A stretch of 11,462 nt of DNA from an uncultured Gammaproteobacteria bacterium. GTDB taxonomy: Bacteria; Pseudomonadota; Gammaproteobacteria; Pseudomonadales; UBA5518. Below are positions 1-6,774 of this stretch, in pieces. Each line of letters starts with the position of its first letter. Position 1 is the stretch's first letter. Below the pieces are notes generated by a model. That model did not search any database. It saw only the letters and a program-made list of their open reading frames with translations, and was not told the DNA's origin. The DNA is taken from positions 1 through 11,462 of the forward strand of contig CAIXOY010000454.1 in NCBI GenBank assembly GCA_903921135.1, read 5' to 3'. A program made the position numbers and the translations under genes.

Positions 1-1312
1 CAAAGGCCGGCGCCACAATCTGGGCCGCGCCGTCCATGATCGCCTCGCGCACGCCCTTGCCCTGGTCCAGATGCCAGTTGATGTTCTCGACGGTCACGGT
101 GGCGTCGTCCACGAGGATGCCGACCGCCAGCGCAAGCCCGCCGAGGGTCATGATGTTCAGCGTCTCGCCCGTGGCCGAGAGCGCGAAGACCGCGCCCAGC
201 ACCGAGAGCGGGATGGAGATCGCGATGATTGCGGTCGAGCGCAGGCTGCCGAGGAACAGCAGGATCATCAGGCTGGTGAGCAGCGCCGCGAACACGCCCT
301 CGACCACGACGCTGCGGATCGCGGCACGCACGAAGAGCGACTGGTCGTTCAGCGTGCGGATCTCGAGGTTCTCCGGGAGGGTGTCGCGGATCTCGCGCAG
401 CCGTTTCTTCACACCGGAGACGATGTCGAGTGTGGATATGGCGCCGTTCTTCAGCACCGACATCAGCACGGAGCGCCCGCCGTCGACGCGCACCACGTTC
501 ATCTGCGGCGGGCTGCCATCGCGCACCTGCGCCACATCACGCAGGTACACCACCGTGCCGTTCACCGCCTTCACCGGGATCGCGCCGAGTTCCTCTACCC
601 CCGAAGGCGCGCCGTTCAGGCGCAGCGTGAGTTCGGTCTCGCCGATTTTCTGTGTGCCCATCGGCAGGATGAAGTTCTGCGCGGCAAGCGCCGTGGCCAC
701 GTCCTGCGCCGAGAGCCCGCGCGCCTGCAGCGCCGCCGGGTCGATGTCGATCTGCATGAAGCGCGCCTTGCCGCCGAAGGGCAGCGGCATCGCAGCGCCG
801 GGCACGGTAACCAGCCGGGTGCGCACCACCGTCATGGCGACATCGCCGAGCGCCTGCTCGGTCATGCCCTTGCCCGAGAGCGCGATCTGCAGGATGGGCA
901 CGGTGGAGGCGTAGTAGTTCAGGATCAGCGGCGGCGTGATACCGGGCGGCCCCTGCCGCGTGAAAGACTGCGCGATGGCCGTGATCTGCGCGTTGGCGAT
1001 GGCGATATCGACATCGGGGTGGAAGAACACTTTCACCAGACCCACGCCGGGGTAGGCATTGGCCTCGATACGGGCCACATCGTTCACCGTGGTGGTGAGC
1101 GTGCGCTGGAATCCGGTGGAGATGCGGGCAGCAATGTCATCGGGTGGCAGGCCACCGTACTGCCAGGCCACGGAAACGACGGGAATGCGGATTTCGGGAA
1201 GGATGTCGGCAGGCGTGCGCAGTGCCGCGAGCGTGCCGGCAATCAGGAGCAGCAAGGCCATCACCACAAAGGTATACGGGCGCTGCAAGGCGAGCCTGAC
1301 GATGGCGGTCAT
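1..1312 (-). CDS. RND-family efflux transporter permease, N-terminal part (cut by window edge)
   Basis: This is an inner-membrane proton-driven exporter of the AcrB/MdtB type (HAE1-like RND superfamily), which normally works with a periplasmic adaptor and an outer-membrane channel. Only the first 437 residues are present; the frame is still open at base 1, and full-length members are about 1,000-1,050 residues. Visible are a first membrane helix (about residues 14-31), the family sequence PADILPEIRIPVVSV just after it, a long periplasmic porter region (about 40-335), two further helices (about 336-380), and the helix GILVDDATVTVENI (about 398-411). Its two aspartates, D402 and D403, correspond to the proton-relay pair of AcrB. 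The ATG at 1312 is preceded by GGAG at a good distance; an in-frame GTG lies two codons upstream. It is 95 nt downstream of the Rieske gene on the same strand. No adaptor gene lies upstream, so a partner would have to be beyond the left edge or elsewhere. The substrate cannot be read from the sequence. Confidence 0.93.
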   Translation of the reverse strand, partial: MTAIVRLALQRPYTFVVMALLLLIAGTLAALRTPADILPEIRIPVVSVAWQYGGLPPDDIAARISTGFQRTLTTTVNDVARIEANAYPGVGLVKVFFHPDVDIAIANAQITAIAQSFTRQGPPGITPPLILNYYASTVPILQIALSGKGMTEQALGDVAMTVVRTRLVTVPGAAMPLPFGGKARFMQIDIDPAALQARGLSAQDVATALAAQNFILPMGTQKIGETELTLRLNGAPSGVEELGAIPVKAVNGTVVYLRDVAQVRDGSPPQMNVVRVDGGRSVLMSVLKNGAISTLDIVSGVKKRLREIRDTLPENLEIRTLNDQSLFVRAAIRSVVVEGVFAALLTSLMILLFLGSLRSTAIIAISIPLSVLGAVFALSATGETLNIMTLGGLALAVGILVDDATVTVENINWHLDQGKGVREAIMDGAAQIVAPAF

Positions 1313-1358
1313 CCACACTCCGGACCGCGCGGGCGAGGCGGCCGTGAACCCATAACGC

Positions 1359-1384
1359 GACGGGGCCGCCCGCGCGACCCCGTC
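1359..1384. terminator. Possible hairpin between the Rieske and efflux genes
   Basis: GACGGGG at 1359-1365 pairs perfectly with CCCCGTC at 1378-1384 around a 12-nt GC-rich loop. It lies about 24 nt beyond the Rieske stop codon and 47 nt before the efflux start, so it could end or attenuate transcription between the two minus-strand genes. No T-run follows on either strand, so an intrinsic terminator is not well supported; it could be an attenuator or chance in GC-rich DNA. Confidence 0.25.
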
Positions 1385-1407
1385 ATTGAGAGGCGCCTAG
1401 GATAGGG

Positions 1408-2511
1408 TCAGGAGAGCGAGCCGTACATATCGCTTTCGAAGCCTTGCTCCTGATACGTGCGCGGTGGCTGCGGGAAGTTGTGCACCGGCTGTACACCTTT
1501 CATCTGCTCGCGCAGCGCGGCGCCTTCCTCGCGGGGGAGGTAAAAAGACCCCACCCACTTGCGCACCATGTTGAACGGCCCGTCGGTCTTCAGCTGCATG
1601 ACCTTGAGCGCCGAGCGCTTGTTCTTCCAGATCTCGAAGTCCGTCCCGAAGGCCTCCAGCGCGCCGGCCTGCGCGGCCTGCTGCGCGGCGACGTCATCAG
1701 CCGAGGGCGGCGCGTTCTTGCCCGTCATGAAGACCGCGTGCCAGGCCTCGGTGACGCCGTCTTCCACCGGGGTGTTGGCGATCAGCTCGAACATCACGGT
1801 ATCGGCGAAGGCCTGCTTGGAGAGCAGCAGGCCAGGGCCCGTGTACCAGGTCGCGGTGTGCAGGTGCGTGTTGTAGAAGCCGATGAAACCGCCCTGACGC
1901 TGGATGAGGATGTGCTCGCGGAATTCGTTCTCGAAGTACTCGCAGGGCGCGCCGTGGGTGGGCCCGAGGTGGCGCACATCGGCCATGTTGTCGAGGATCT
2001 CGAGGTTGTGGATGTCGATCTTGCCGAGGTGATCGAGCGTCCAGTGCACGGCCTTCGGGTCGTTCCAGGCGGCGATGAAAGGCGGCTCGAACTCGGGCTC
2101 GCCGCCGGCCGGGTCGAACCACATCATCACGCAGCCCATCACGTCACGGACGGGATAGGAGCGGATGGAGGCGGACTTGGGGCAGGGGCCGTCGTGGTAG
2201 GGGATGTCGTCGACGTGGCCATCCGGGCCGTAGCGCCACGCGTGGTAGGGGCAGCGGATGGAGTCACCCTCGATCTGCGCGCCACTGCGCACGATCACGG
2301 CACTCTTGCTGGCCGTGAGGTGCGTGCCCATGTGGGCGCAGTAGGCATCGAGCATCACGGGCTTGCCGCTTTGACCGCGGTAGAGCGCCAGATCGCGCCC
2401 GAAGTAGCGCACGGCCATGGGACCGGCGTCGAGCTCGCTGCTCTCGGCCACGATGAACCAGCCGCGGGGGAAGACCTCCGGGCCGAGTCCGTAATCAGCT
2501 GCTTTTGCCAT
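1408..2511 (-). CDS. Rieske [2Fe-2S] non-haem iron oxygenase, KshA-like
   Basis: This is the terminal oxygenase component of a Rieske-type monooxygenase or dioxygenase, a cytoplasmic enzyme that hydroxylates a ring substrate with electrons from a separate reductase. Numbering from the ATG at 2511 (MAKAADYG...), the cluster ligands are C58-x-H60 (CAHMGTH) and C87-x2-H90 (CPYHAW). The mononuclear iron motif is D178-x2-H181-x4-H186 within DNMADVRHLGPTH, with N175 just before it as in KshA-type enzymes. The 367-residue length fits the single-subunit (alpha-only) KshA/DAF36-like group. The spacing between the two ligand pairs is 26 residues instead of the usual 15-17. The start at 2511 is preferred because GGAG lies 9 nt upstream; an in-frame ATG at 2532 would add seven residues but has only a distant AAGG. 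It is divergent from the SnoaL-like gene, and no ferredoxin or reductase gene is in the window. The family is secure; steroid or terpenoid specificity is inferred from the neighbours. Confidence 0.92.
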   Translation of the reverse strand: MAKAADYGLGPEVFPRGWFIVAESSELDAGPMAVRYFGRDLALYRGQSGKPVMLDAYCAHMGTHLTASKSAVIVRSGAQIEGDSIRCPYHAWRYGPDGHVDDIPYHDGPCPKSASIRSYPVRDVMGCVMMWFDPAGGEPEFEPPFIAAWNDPKAVHWTLDHLGKIDIHNLEILDNMADVRHLGPTHGAPCEYFENEFREHILIQRQGGFIGFYNTHLHTATWYTGPGLLLSKQAFADTVMFELIANTPVEDGVTEAWHAVFMTGKNAPPSADDVAAQQAAQAGALEAFGTDFEIWKNKRSALKVMQLKTDGPFNMVRKWVGSFYLPREEGAALREQMKGVQPVHNFPQPPRTYQEQGFESDMYGSLS

Positions 2512-2673
2512 GTTTGAGCTCTCCGGGTACATGCGCGCGACAGGCGCACCTTAAACCATCACATTCGGGGCAGGCGAACCGGGTCGACGCTGTTCCCGCG
2601 AGGCACCTAGACTAGCCTCAGCAACGCCACAATGCCTCCCCCGTCTGGAGGAGCGCCCCCGGGAGACGCCATC
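2512..2673. promoter_or_regulatory. Divergent promoter region between the Rieske and SnoaL-like genes
   Basis: This gap of about 160 bp should hold promoters for both directions. A weak plus-strand sigma-70-like candidate is TCGACG at 2584-2589 and TAGACT at 2608-2613, 18 nt apart and each 4/6 to consensus. The -10 lies inside GAGGCACCTAGACTAGCCTC (2600-2619), whose GAGGC and GCCTC ends are inverted and which could be an operator. The positions are seen directly; the function is inferred. Confidence 0.35.
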
Positions 2674-3204
2674 GTGGACCTCGTGCAACAGATCGCCGAT
2701 CGCCAGGCGCTGGGCGAACTGCTCGCGCTCTACTGCCGCGCCGTGGATCGCCGCGATTTCGCGCTGTTGCGCCGCCTCTACCACCCGGAGGCCGTGCACG
2801 ACCACGGGGGGCTTTTCAGCGGTAACCGCGAGGAGTTCCTCGCGTTCCTCGCGCGCTCGATGGGCAATGTGGTCACGCATCACTTCGTGGGCAACGCGCT
2901 CTTCTCGCTGGACGGAGACCGCGCCGAGGGCGAGGTCTACACCATCAACTACCACGTGATCGGCACGGAAGAACGACGGGATTACGTGGCCGGCGGGCGT
3001 TATCTGGACCACTACGTGCGCCACGAGGGGAACTGGGTGTTCATGGCCCGCCGGCGGCTCATCGACTGGGCACACGAGGGGCCCACGGCCGATGCGGGCG
3101 TGGCGCAGTCGCTGTCACGCGGGTTATCCGGGCCGGGGGATGCCTCTTTCGCAACACTGCCCGGGATTTCGGGCTTGCGGCAGATTCCGGAGACGGGGGG
3201 ATGA
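2674..3204 (+). CDS. SnoaL/NTF2-fold protein (SnoaL_4-like)
   Basis: This small cytoplasmic protein belongs to the cone-shaped NTF2-like fold, which includes SnoaL cyclases, scytalone dehydratase, LinA and ketosteroid isomerase. From the start used here, residues 7-44 carry the pattern IADRQALGELLALYCRAVDR and then LRRLYHPEAVHDHG. D25 and the H69-H70 pair (VTHHFVGN) sit where the LinA/scytalone-dehydratase-type Asp-His dyad is found. The last 40 or so residues are low in complexity and probably disordered. I prefer the GTG at 2674 (176 residues) because GGGAG lies 8 nt before it and homology-like sequence begins there; the in-frame ATG at 2632 would add 14 Pro/Gly-rich residues and lacks a ribosome site. 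Standing next to oxygenases and a ketosteroid-dehydrogenase-like flavoprotein, it may isomerise or dehydrate an intermediate of the same pathway. It could also be a binding protein without catalysis. Confidence 0.82.
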   Translation: MDLVQQIADRQALGELLALYCRAVDRRDFALLRRLYHPEAVHDHGGLFSGNREEFLAFLARSMGNVVTHHFVGNALFSLDGDRAEGEVYTINYHVIGTEERRDYVAGGRYLDHYVRHEGNWVFMARRRLIDWAHEGPTADAGVAQSLSRGLSGPGDASFATLPGISGLRQIPETGG

Positions 3205-3352
3205 GCGCAAACGGGTTCTGCAAGAGACGATGAGCGGCATTTGCGGGAGGCTCGTCCGTAGTTGCACGAATGGGATTACAGCCCGCACTGACGTAAACAG
3301 TCTGCATCGGGTGGCGTTACGCGCCACCGCAAGGACGTCAGGGGTAGCAGTG
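3205..3352. other. Noncoding gap between the SnoaL-like gene and the unrecognised gene
   Basis: The plus frame that is open through this stretch has many A/T third positions and does not look coded, unlike the sequence after 3353. The gap holds a spaced CGCAAA (3206-3211) and TTTGCG (3240-3245) inverted pair and the nested inverted repeat at 3288-3341. It may be a promoter and 5' leader for the next gene. I see no convincing -35/-10 pair. Confidence 0.4.
3288..3341. repeat. Nested inverted repeat (hairpin within a longer stem)
   Basis: The outer arms are CTGACGT at 3288-3294 and ACGTCAG at 3335-3341. Inside is a perfect 7-bp hairpin, GGTGGCG (3310-3316) and CGCCACC (3322-3328), around the loop TTACG. 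The structure ends 9 nt before the GTG (12 nt before the ATG) of the following small gene. It could be a structured 5' leader or a protein-binding site. The pairing is seen directly; the role is unknown. Confidence 0.5.
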
Positions 3353-3715
3353 ATGATCGCGTACGACGCACGGAACAATCGGCTGGAGATCATCAATCTT
3401 CTGGAGGACCGCAAACGCTACATCCCCTGCCTGGGCATAAACCCCGAGACGGAAAAAGTCATCAGTGCTGATGCTTTCGGAGACGAGATCCGGGTGAGAG
3501 CGGTCCCCAAGGTGGGCTGCAACGTGGGCACGGGCCTTGTGCGCTTGGTGAAATACAGCCTCTCGGAGGCTACCGATGACCCTGGCACACGGCCATCGGC
3601 AGAGGCCCCCATGAATGTGGGCCGCAACCCCTTCGGCTCTCGCGACCCCATGACCGCCGCTTTCAGCAATGCCCTGAAGAGAATCCCCCGACCGGCTCAG
3701 GTACGCAACGAATAG
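3353..3715 (+). CDS. Unrecognised 120-residue protein
   Basis: I do not recognise this protein. Roughly three quarters of its codons end in G or C, against clearly fewer in the 120 bases before it, which supports real coding from about the ATG at 3353. A GTG at 3350 is an alternative. The ribosome site is weak (AGGGG at 3340-3344). Residues 1-70 look like a compact, strand-rich domain starting MIAYDARNNRLEIINLLEDR, with cysteines near residues 26 and 55. The last 45 or so residues are rich in Pro, Arg, Asn and Gly and look disordered. There is no signal peptide or membrane helix. Its last 19 bp overlap the 3' end of the flavin monooxygenase on the other strand. It could be a lineage-specific small protein, a remnant of an older gene, or a chance open frame. 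Confidence 0.5.
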   Translation: MIAYDARNNRLEIINLLEDRKRYIPCLGINPETEKVISADAFGDEIRVRAVPKVGCNVGTGLVRLVKYSLSEATDDPGTRPSAEAPMNVGRNPFGSRDPMTAAFSNALKRIPRPAQVRNE

Positions 3716-5166
3716 GCCTCGAGCCGCGGCGCCCTCATCTCCTCGCAGAAACGCGTGCGCGTCCACGGCCAGGTGGCGGGCACGCCCTCGGCGTCCAGAT
3801 ACCAGCTGTTGCAGCCGGCCCCGAACACCGTGTTGCGCGCCGCCGCGATCCGCTCGACCTCGAAGGCCTGCATGGCATCCGTGGTGGGTTCGATCTCGCT
3901 GCACTCGCCGCTGCGCAGCTTCTCGATGAAGGTCCAGATGTAGTGCAGTTGCTGCTCGGCGATGTCGATCAGCGAGAAATTCCCCACCGGCCCGTTCGGC
4001 CCGTTCAGCATGAAGAAGTTCGGGAAGCCCGGCATGGCGATGGCCATGTAGGCCTTGGGCCGGTCGTGCCAGAACTGCTCCAGCGTCAGGCCGTCGCGGC
4101 CCGTGATGCCCATGGGTCGCATGAACATCCCGGCGTTGAAGCCGGTGGCAAAGGCCAGCACATCGAGCTCGTGCAGCGTGCCGTCGCGGGTGCGTACACC
4201 GGCGGCTTCGATGCGCTCGATTCCCTCCGTTACCAGCACCGACTGCGGATGCTGGATCGCACGGTAATAGTCGGGTGAGTACACCAGCCGCTTGCAGTTG
4301 GCGCGATAGGTGGGGCGGAGTTTCTCTCTCAGCGCAGGGTCCATGACGCTGTGCTCGAGGTTCTGCCGGCAGTACATCTCGATCTCGTCGATGCCCGAGG
4401 ATTTGGCATCCACCAGCGCGTTGTTGAAGCGATCGACATTGGCCGTGTAATCGGGCGTGGGGTTGATCTGCAGATCGCGCAGGCGCTCCGGGTCGTTGCG
4501 CAGGGCGGCGCGGTATTCCTCGCTGAATTCGGGGTTCTCGGTGGGCATTATCCACTGCGCGGTGCGCTGGAAGTGGCAGAGCTTGGCAGCGCGGCCCGCC
4601 AGCGCCGAGACGATCTGCACGCCCGTGGAGCCGTTGCCGATCACGCCCACGCGCCGCCCCTCGAGCGGCACGGAATGGTCCCAGCGCGCCGTGTGGAAAG
4701 ACGCGCCGCCGAAGCTCTCCATGCCCGGGATCCGCGGGACGTTGATGTGGTGCAGCACGCCCGTGGCGGCAATCACAATGTCGGCGGAGTCCTCGAGGCC
4801 CGCCCGCGTGCGGATGTGCCAGCGCCCGCCGCGGTACTCGCAGGAGGTGATCTCCTGATTGAAACGGATGATGCGGTCCACGCCGTATTTGCGGGTGGTG
4901 CGCTCGAAGTACTCCTGTATCTCCGGGCCTGGCGGCAGCATGTGCGTCCAGTCGGGATTGGGTTCGAAGGAATAGGTGTAGGCGTGCGAGGGCACATCAC
5001 AGGTGAGGCCGGGGTAGGTGTTCTCGCGCCAGGTGCCGCCCACGCGGTCGGCCTTCTCGTAGATCACGCAGTCGATGCCTGCCTGCAGCAGGCGGATGCC
5101 CGAGAGGATGCCGGCCATGCCCGCGCCCATCACGATCACCCGTACGTTCTGTGCGCCCGTTGCCAT
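3697..5166 (-). CDS. Baeyer-Villiger-type flavin monooxygenase (class I, FAD/NADPH)
   Basis: This 489-residue cytoplasmic enzyme uses FAD, NADPH and O2 to insert oxygen next to a ketone, giving an ester or lactone. The FAD Rossmann motif is GAGMAG at residues 14-19. The second family motif, GGTWRENTYPGLTCD, spans 43-57. The diagnostic fingerprint FxGxxxHxxxWD is exact at 152-163 (FGGASFHTARWD), and the NADP Rossmann motif GNGSTG is at 177-182. ATG preceded by AA (AATGV, about 134-138) is the usual linker. The length is typical, slightly on the short side (about 490-550). The start at 5166 has GGGAG 8 nt upstream. An upstream ATG at 5235 is in frame, and the same frame stays open far upstream, but that sequence is antisense to other genes and not coding. 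It is divergent from the KstD-like flavoprotein, which suggests a shared pathway. Substrate may be a cyclic ketone, possibly steroidal; this is inference. Confidence 0.94.
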   Translation of the reverse strand: MATGAQNVRVIVMGAGMAGILSGIRLLQAGIDCVIYEKADRVGGTWRENTYPGLTCDVPSHAYTYSFEPNPDWTHMLPPGPEIQEYFERTTRKYGVDRIIRFNQEITSCEYRGGRWHIRTRAGLEDSADIVIAATGVLHHINVPRIPGMESFGGASFHTARWDHSVPLEGRRVGVIGNGSTGVQIVSALAGRAAKLCHFQRTAQWIMPTENPEFSEEYRAALRNDPERLRDLQINPTPDYTANVDRFNNALVDAKSSGIDEIEMYCRQNLEHSVMDPALREKLRPTYRANCKRLVYSPDYYRAIQHPQSVLVTEGIERIEAAGVRTRDGTLHELDVLAFATGFNAGMFMRPMGITGRDGLTLEQFWHDRPKAYMAIAMPGFPNFFMLNGPNGPVGNFSLIDIAEQQLHYIWTFIEKLRSGECSEIEPTTDAMQAFEVERIAAARNTVFGAGCNSWYLDAEGVPATWPWTRTRFCEEMRAPRLEAYSLRT

Positions 5167-5310
5167 CCCGACCACTCCCGGCTGAAACCTGTGAGTCTCA
5201 CTGTAGTGGAAGGCGTGCCGCGGCAGATCATTCATCTGAACTAGGCCAAGCGTTCCCGACTCCCCGTGCCTCTGGGTACCATGCGCGCTCACCGTGAAGG
5301 ACGCCCATCG
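5167..5310. promoter_or_regulatory. Divergent promoter/operator region between the two flavoenzyme genes
   Basis: This 144-bp gap must serve both the monooxygenase (minus) and the dehydrogenase (plus). Two short inverted repeats are visible: GTGAG-t-CTCAC at 5191-5201 and CAGAT-cattc-ATCTG at 5224-5238. Either could bind a dimeric repressor such as a TetR-type regulator, but none is encoded in the window. A CTAG at 5241-5244 lies near the middle. No good -35/-10 pair is evident. Confidence 0.4.
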
Positions 5311-6774
5311 ATGACACCCTCTACCGACCCCTGCGTGCCTGTCGAGGCACGCGAGATCAGCCAGTGGCATGCCGAGACCGACGTGCTGGTGGTGGGTTAC
5401 GGCGGCGCCGGCGCCTGCGCGGCACTGGAAGCGCAGAGCTGCGGGGCAGAGGTCATCCTCCTCGAGGCGGCAAGCGACGGCGGCGGCACCACGGCGCTCT
5501 CGGGCGGGCAGATCTATCTGGGCGGCGGCACGCCCATACAGCAGGCCTGCGGTTTCAGCGACACCCGCGAGGACATGGAGGCCTACATCCGCATCGCGGC
5601 AGGGGCGAACGCCGACGCCGACAAGATCCGCGTGTACTGCGAGGGCAGCCTCGCGCACTTCGACTGGCTGGTCGCGCAGGGCGTGGTCTTCAACCCCGAG
5701 TACTACGGCGGCAAGCACACCAATACGCCCGAGTATCAATCGCTCACCTGGTCGGGCAACGAGAAAGGCTTCCGCGAATCGCAGGCCGCAACGCCCGCAC
5801 CCCGCGCGCACAAACCCAAGGCCTTCTGGGAAGACGGCGGCGCCACGCTGATGGCCACACTGAAGACCGCGGTGGCGCGCACGAAAGTGCGCGTCGAGAT
5901 CGACACCCGCGCGCTCTCGCTGATCCGCGAGGACGGCCGCATCATCGGCGTACTCTGCCGGCAGGATGGCGAACTGCGCGCCTTCCGCGCGCGGCGCGGC
6001 GTGGTGCTCAGCGCGGGCGGCTTCGTGATGAACCGCGAGATGGTCGCGAAGTACGCACCACGCCTGCAGGACGCCACCCCCATCGGCAACCCGAACGACA
6101 CCGGCGGCGGCATCCTCATGGGCATCGGCGCGGGCGGTGCCGCCATCAACATGAGCGAAGGTTTCATCTCGGTTATCTGGTACCCGAAGGGTGCCTTCTG
6201 CGAGGGCATCTTCGTGAACGAGCAGGGCCAGCGCTTCGTGAACGAGGACTGCTACCACGCTCGCGGCGGGCACCACTGCCTGAACCAGTCGGGCCGCAAG
6301 GCGTACATGGTGGTCGACAGCGCGATCTTCACGGAGCCGCCTCTCTACGCCAATGCGCAGGTGAAGGAAGTGGGCGAGAGCTTCGAGGAACTCGAGCGCG
6401 ATGCCGGCTTCCCCGAAGGCACGCTGACTGCGACACTTGCCACGTATAACCGCTTTGCCGCGAAGGGCGAGGACCCGCTCTTCCACAAGCACCGGGATTT
6501 CCTGCGCCCGCTGGACAAACCGCCTTACGCGCTGCTGGATTTCTCGATAGACACCGGGATCTATTACCCCTCCTTCACGCTGGGCGGGCTGGATACGACA
6601 GTCGACGGGGAAGTCCGGCGGGCGAACGGCTCGGTCATACCCGGCCTCTACGCCGCAGGCCGCAACGCCGCCGGGTTGCCGCGCAGTGGCGAGGGCTACG
6701 CCAGCGGATTCTCGGTCGGTGACGCCACCTTCTTCGGGCGGCGCGCAGGGCGGGCCGCGGCAGTCAAGGCCTGA
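5311..6774 (+). CDS. FAD-dependent dehydrogenase, fumarate reductase / 3-ketosteroid dehydrogenase (KstD)-like
   Basis: This 487-residue flavoprotein belongs to the FAD_binding_2 family, which includes fumarate reductase flavoprotein subunits and 3-ketosteroid dehydrogenases; these remove or add hydrogen across a C-C bond next to a ketone or carboxylate. The N-terminal nucleotide motif is GYGGAG (29-34), with an acidic residue about E52 at the end of the second strand (VILLEAAS) and the TTALSGG loop after it. The family segment LSAGGFVMN is at 233-240. The C-terminal FAD-closing segment starts PGLYAAGRNAAGLP at about 444 and runs through GEGYASGFSVGDATFFGRRAG, typical of the KstD-like branch. 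The ATG at 5311 is chosen because AAGGA lies 9 nt upstream; in-frame starts at 5266 (GTG) and 5281 (ATG) lack one. It heads a plus-strand run with the peptidase gene 72 nt downstream. No signal peptide is visible, so it is not a periplasmic flavocytochrome-type reductase. Exact substrate is not determined. Confidence 0.9.
   Translation: MTPSTDPCVPVEAREISQWHAETDVLVVGYGGAGACAALEAQSCGAEVILLEAASDGGGTTALSGGQIYLGGGTPIQQACGFSDTREDMEAYIRIAAGANADADKIRVYCEGSLAHFDWLVAQGVVFNPEYYGGKHTNTPEYQSLTWSGNEKGFRESQAATPAPRAHKPKAFWEDGGATLMATLKTAVARTKVRVEIDTRALSLIREDGRIIGVLCRQDGELRAFRARRGVVLSAGGFVMNREMVAKYAPRLQDATPIGNPNDTGGGILMGIGAGGAAINMSEGFISVIWYPKGAFCEGIFVNEQGQRFVNEDCYHARGGHHCLNQSGRKAYMVVDSAIFTEPPLYANAQVKEVGESFEELERDAGFPEGTLTATLATYNRFAAKGEDPLFHKHRDFLRPLDKPPYALLDFSIDTGIYYPSFTLGGLDTTVDGEVRRANGSVIPGLYAAGRNAAGLPRSGEGYASGFSVGDATFFGRRAGRAAAVKA

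Noticed and set aside
36..1405. Long plus-strand open frames opposite the efflux gene
   Set aside because: They mirror the RND gene, whose minus-strand translation shows conserved membrane helices and the VDD motif. The plus-strand translations are Arg/His-rich and lack domains.
1444..2517. A 357-codon plus-strand open frame opposite the Rieske gene
   Set aside because: It is rich in His, Val and Gly with no motif, and the minus strand carries all Rieske and iron ligands.
2530..2543. A 14-bp exact match (CATGCGCGCGACAG) to part of the REP-like element, at the start of the Rieske gene
   Set aside because: Neither the terminal TGTGGGAG nor the GGGGGC hairpin is present around it, and such GC-rich words can recur by chance, so it is not called a third copy.
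3288..3341. Integron attC site
   Set aside because: The nested inverted repeat lacks recognisable RYYYAAC/GTTRRRY core sites, and no integrase or cassette array is visible.
3230..3352. A longer N-terminus for the small gene starting at the ATG at 3230
   Set aside because: Codons between 3230 and 3352 have many A/T third positions, unlike the rest of the gene, and the nested inverted repeat falls there.
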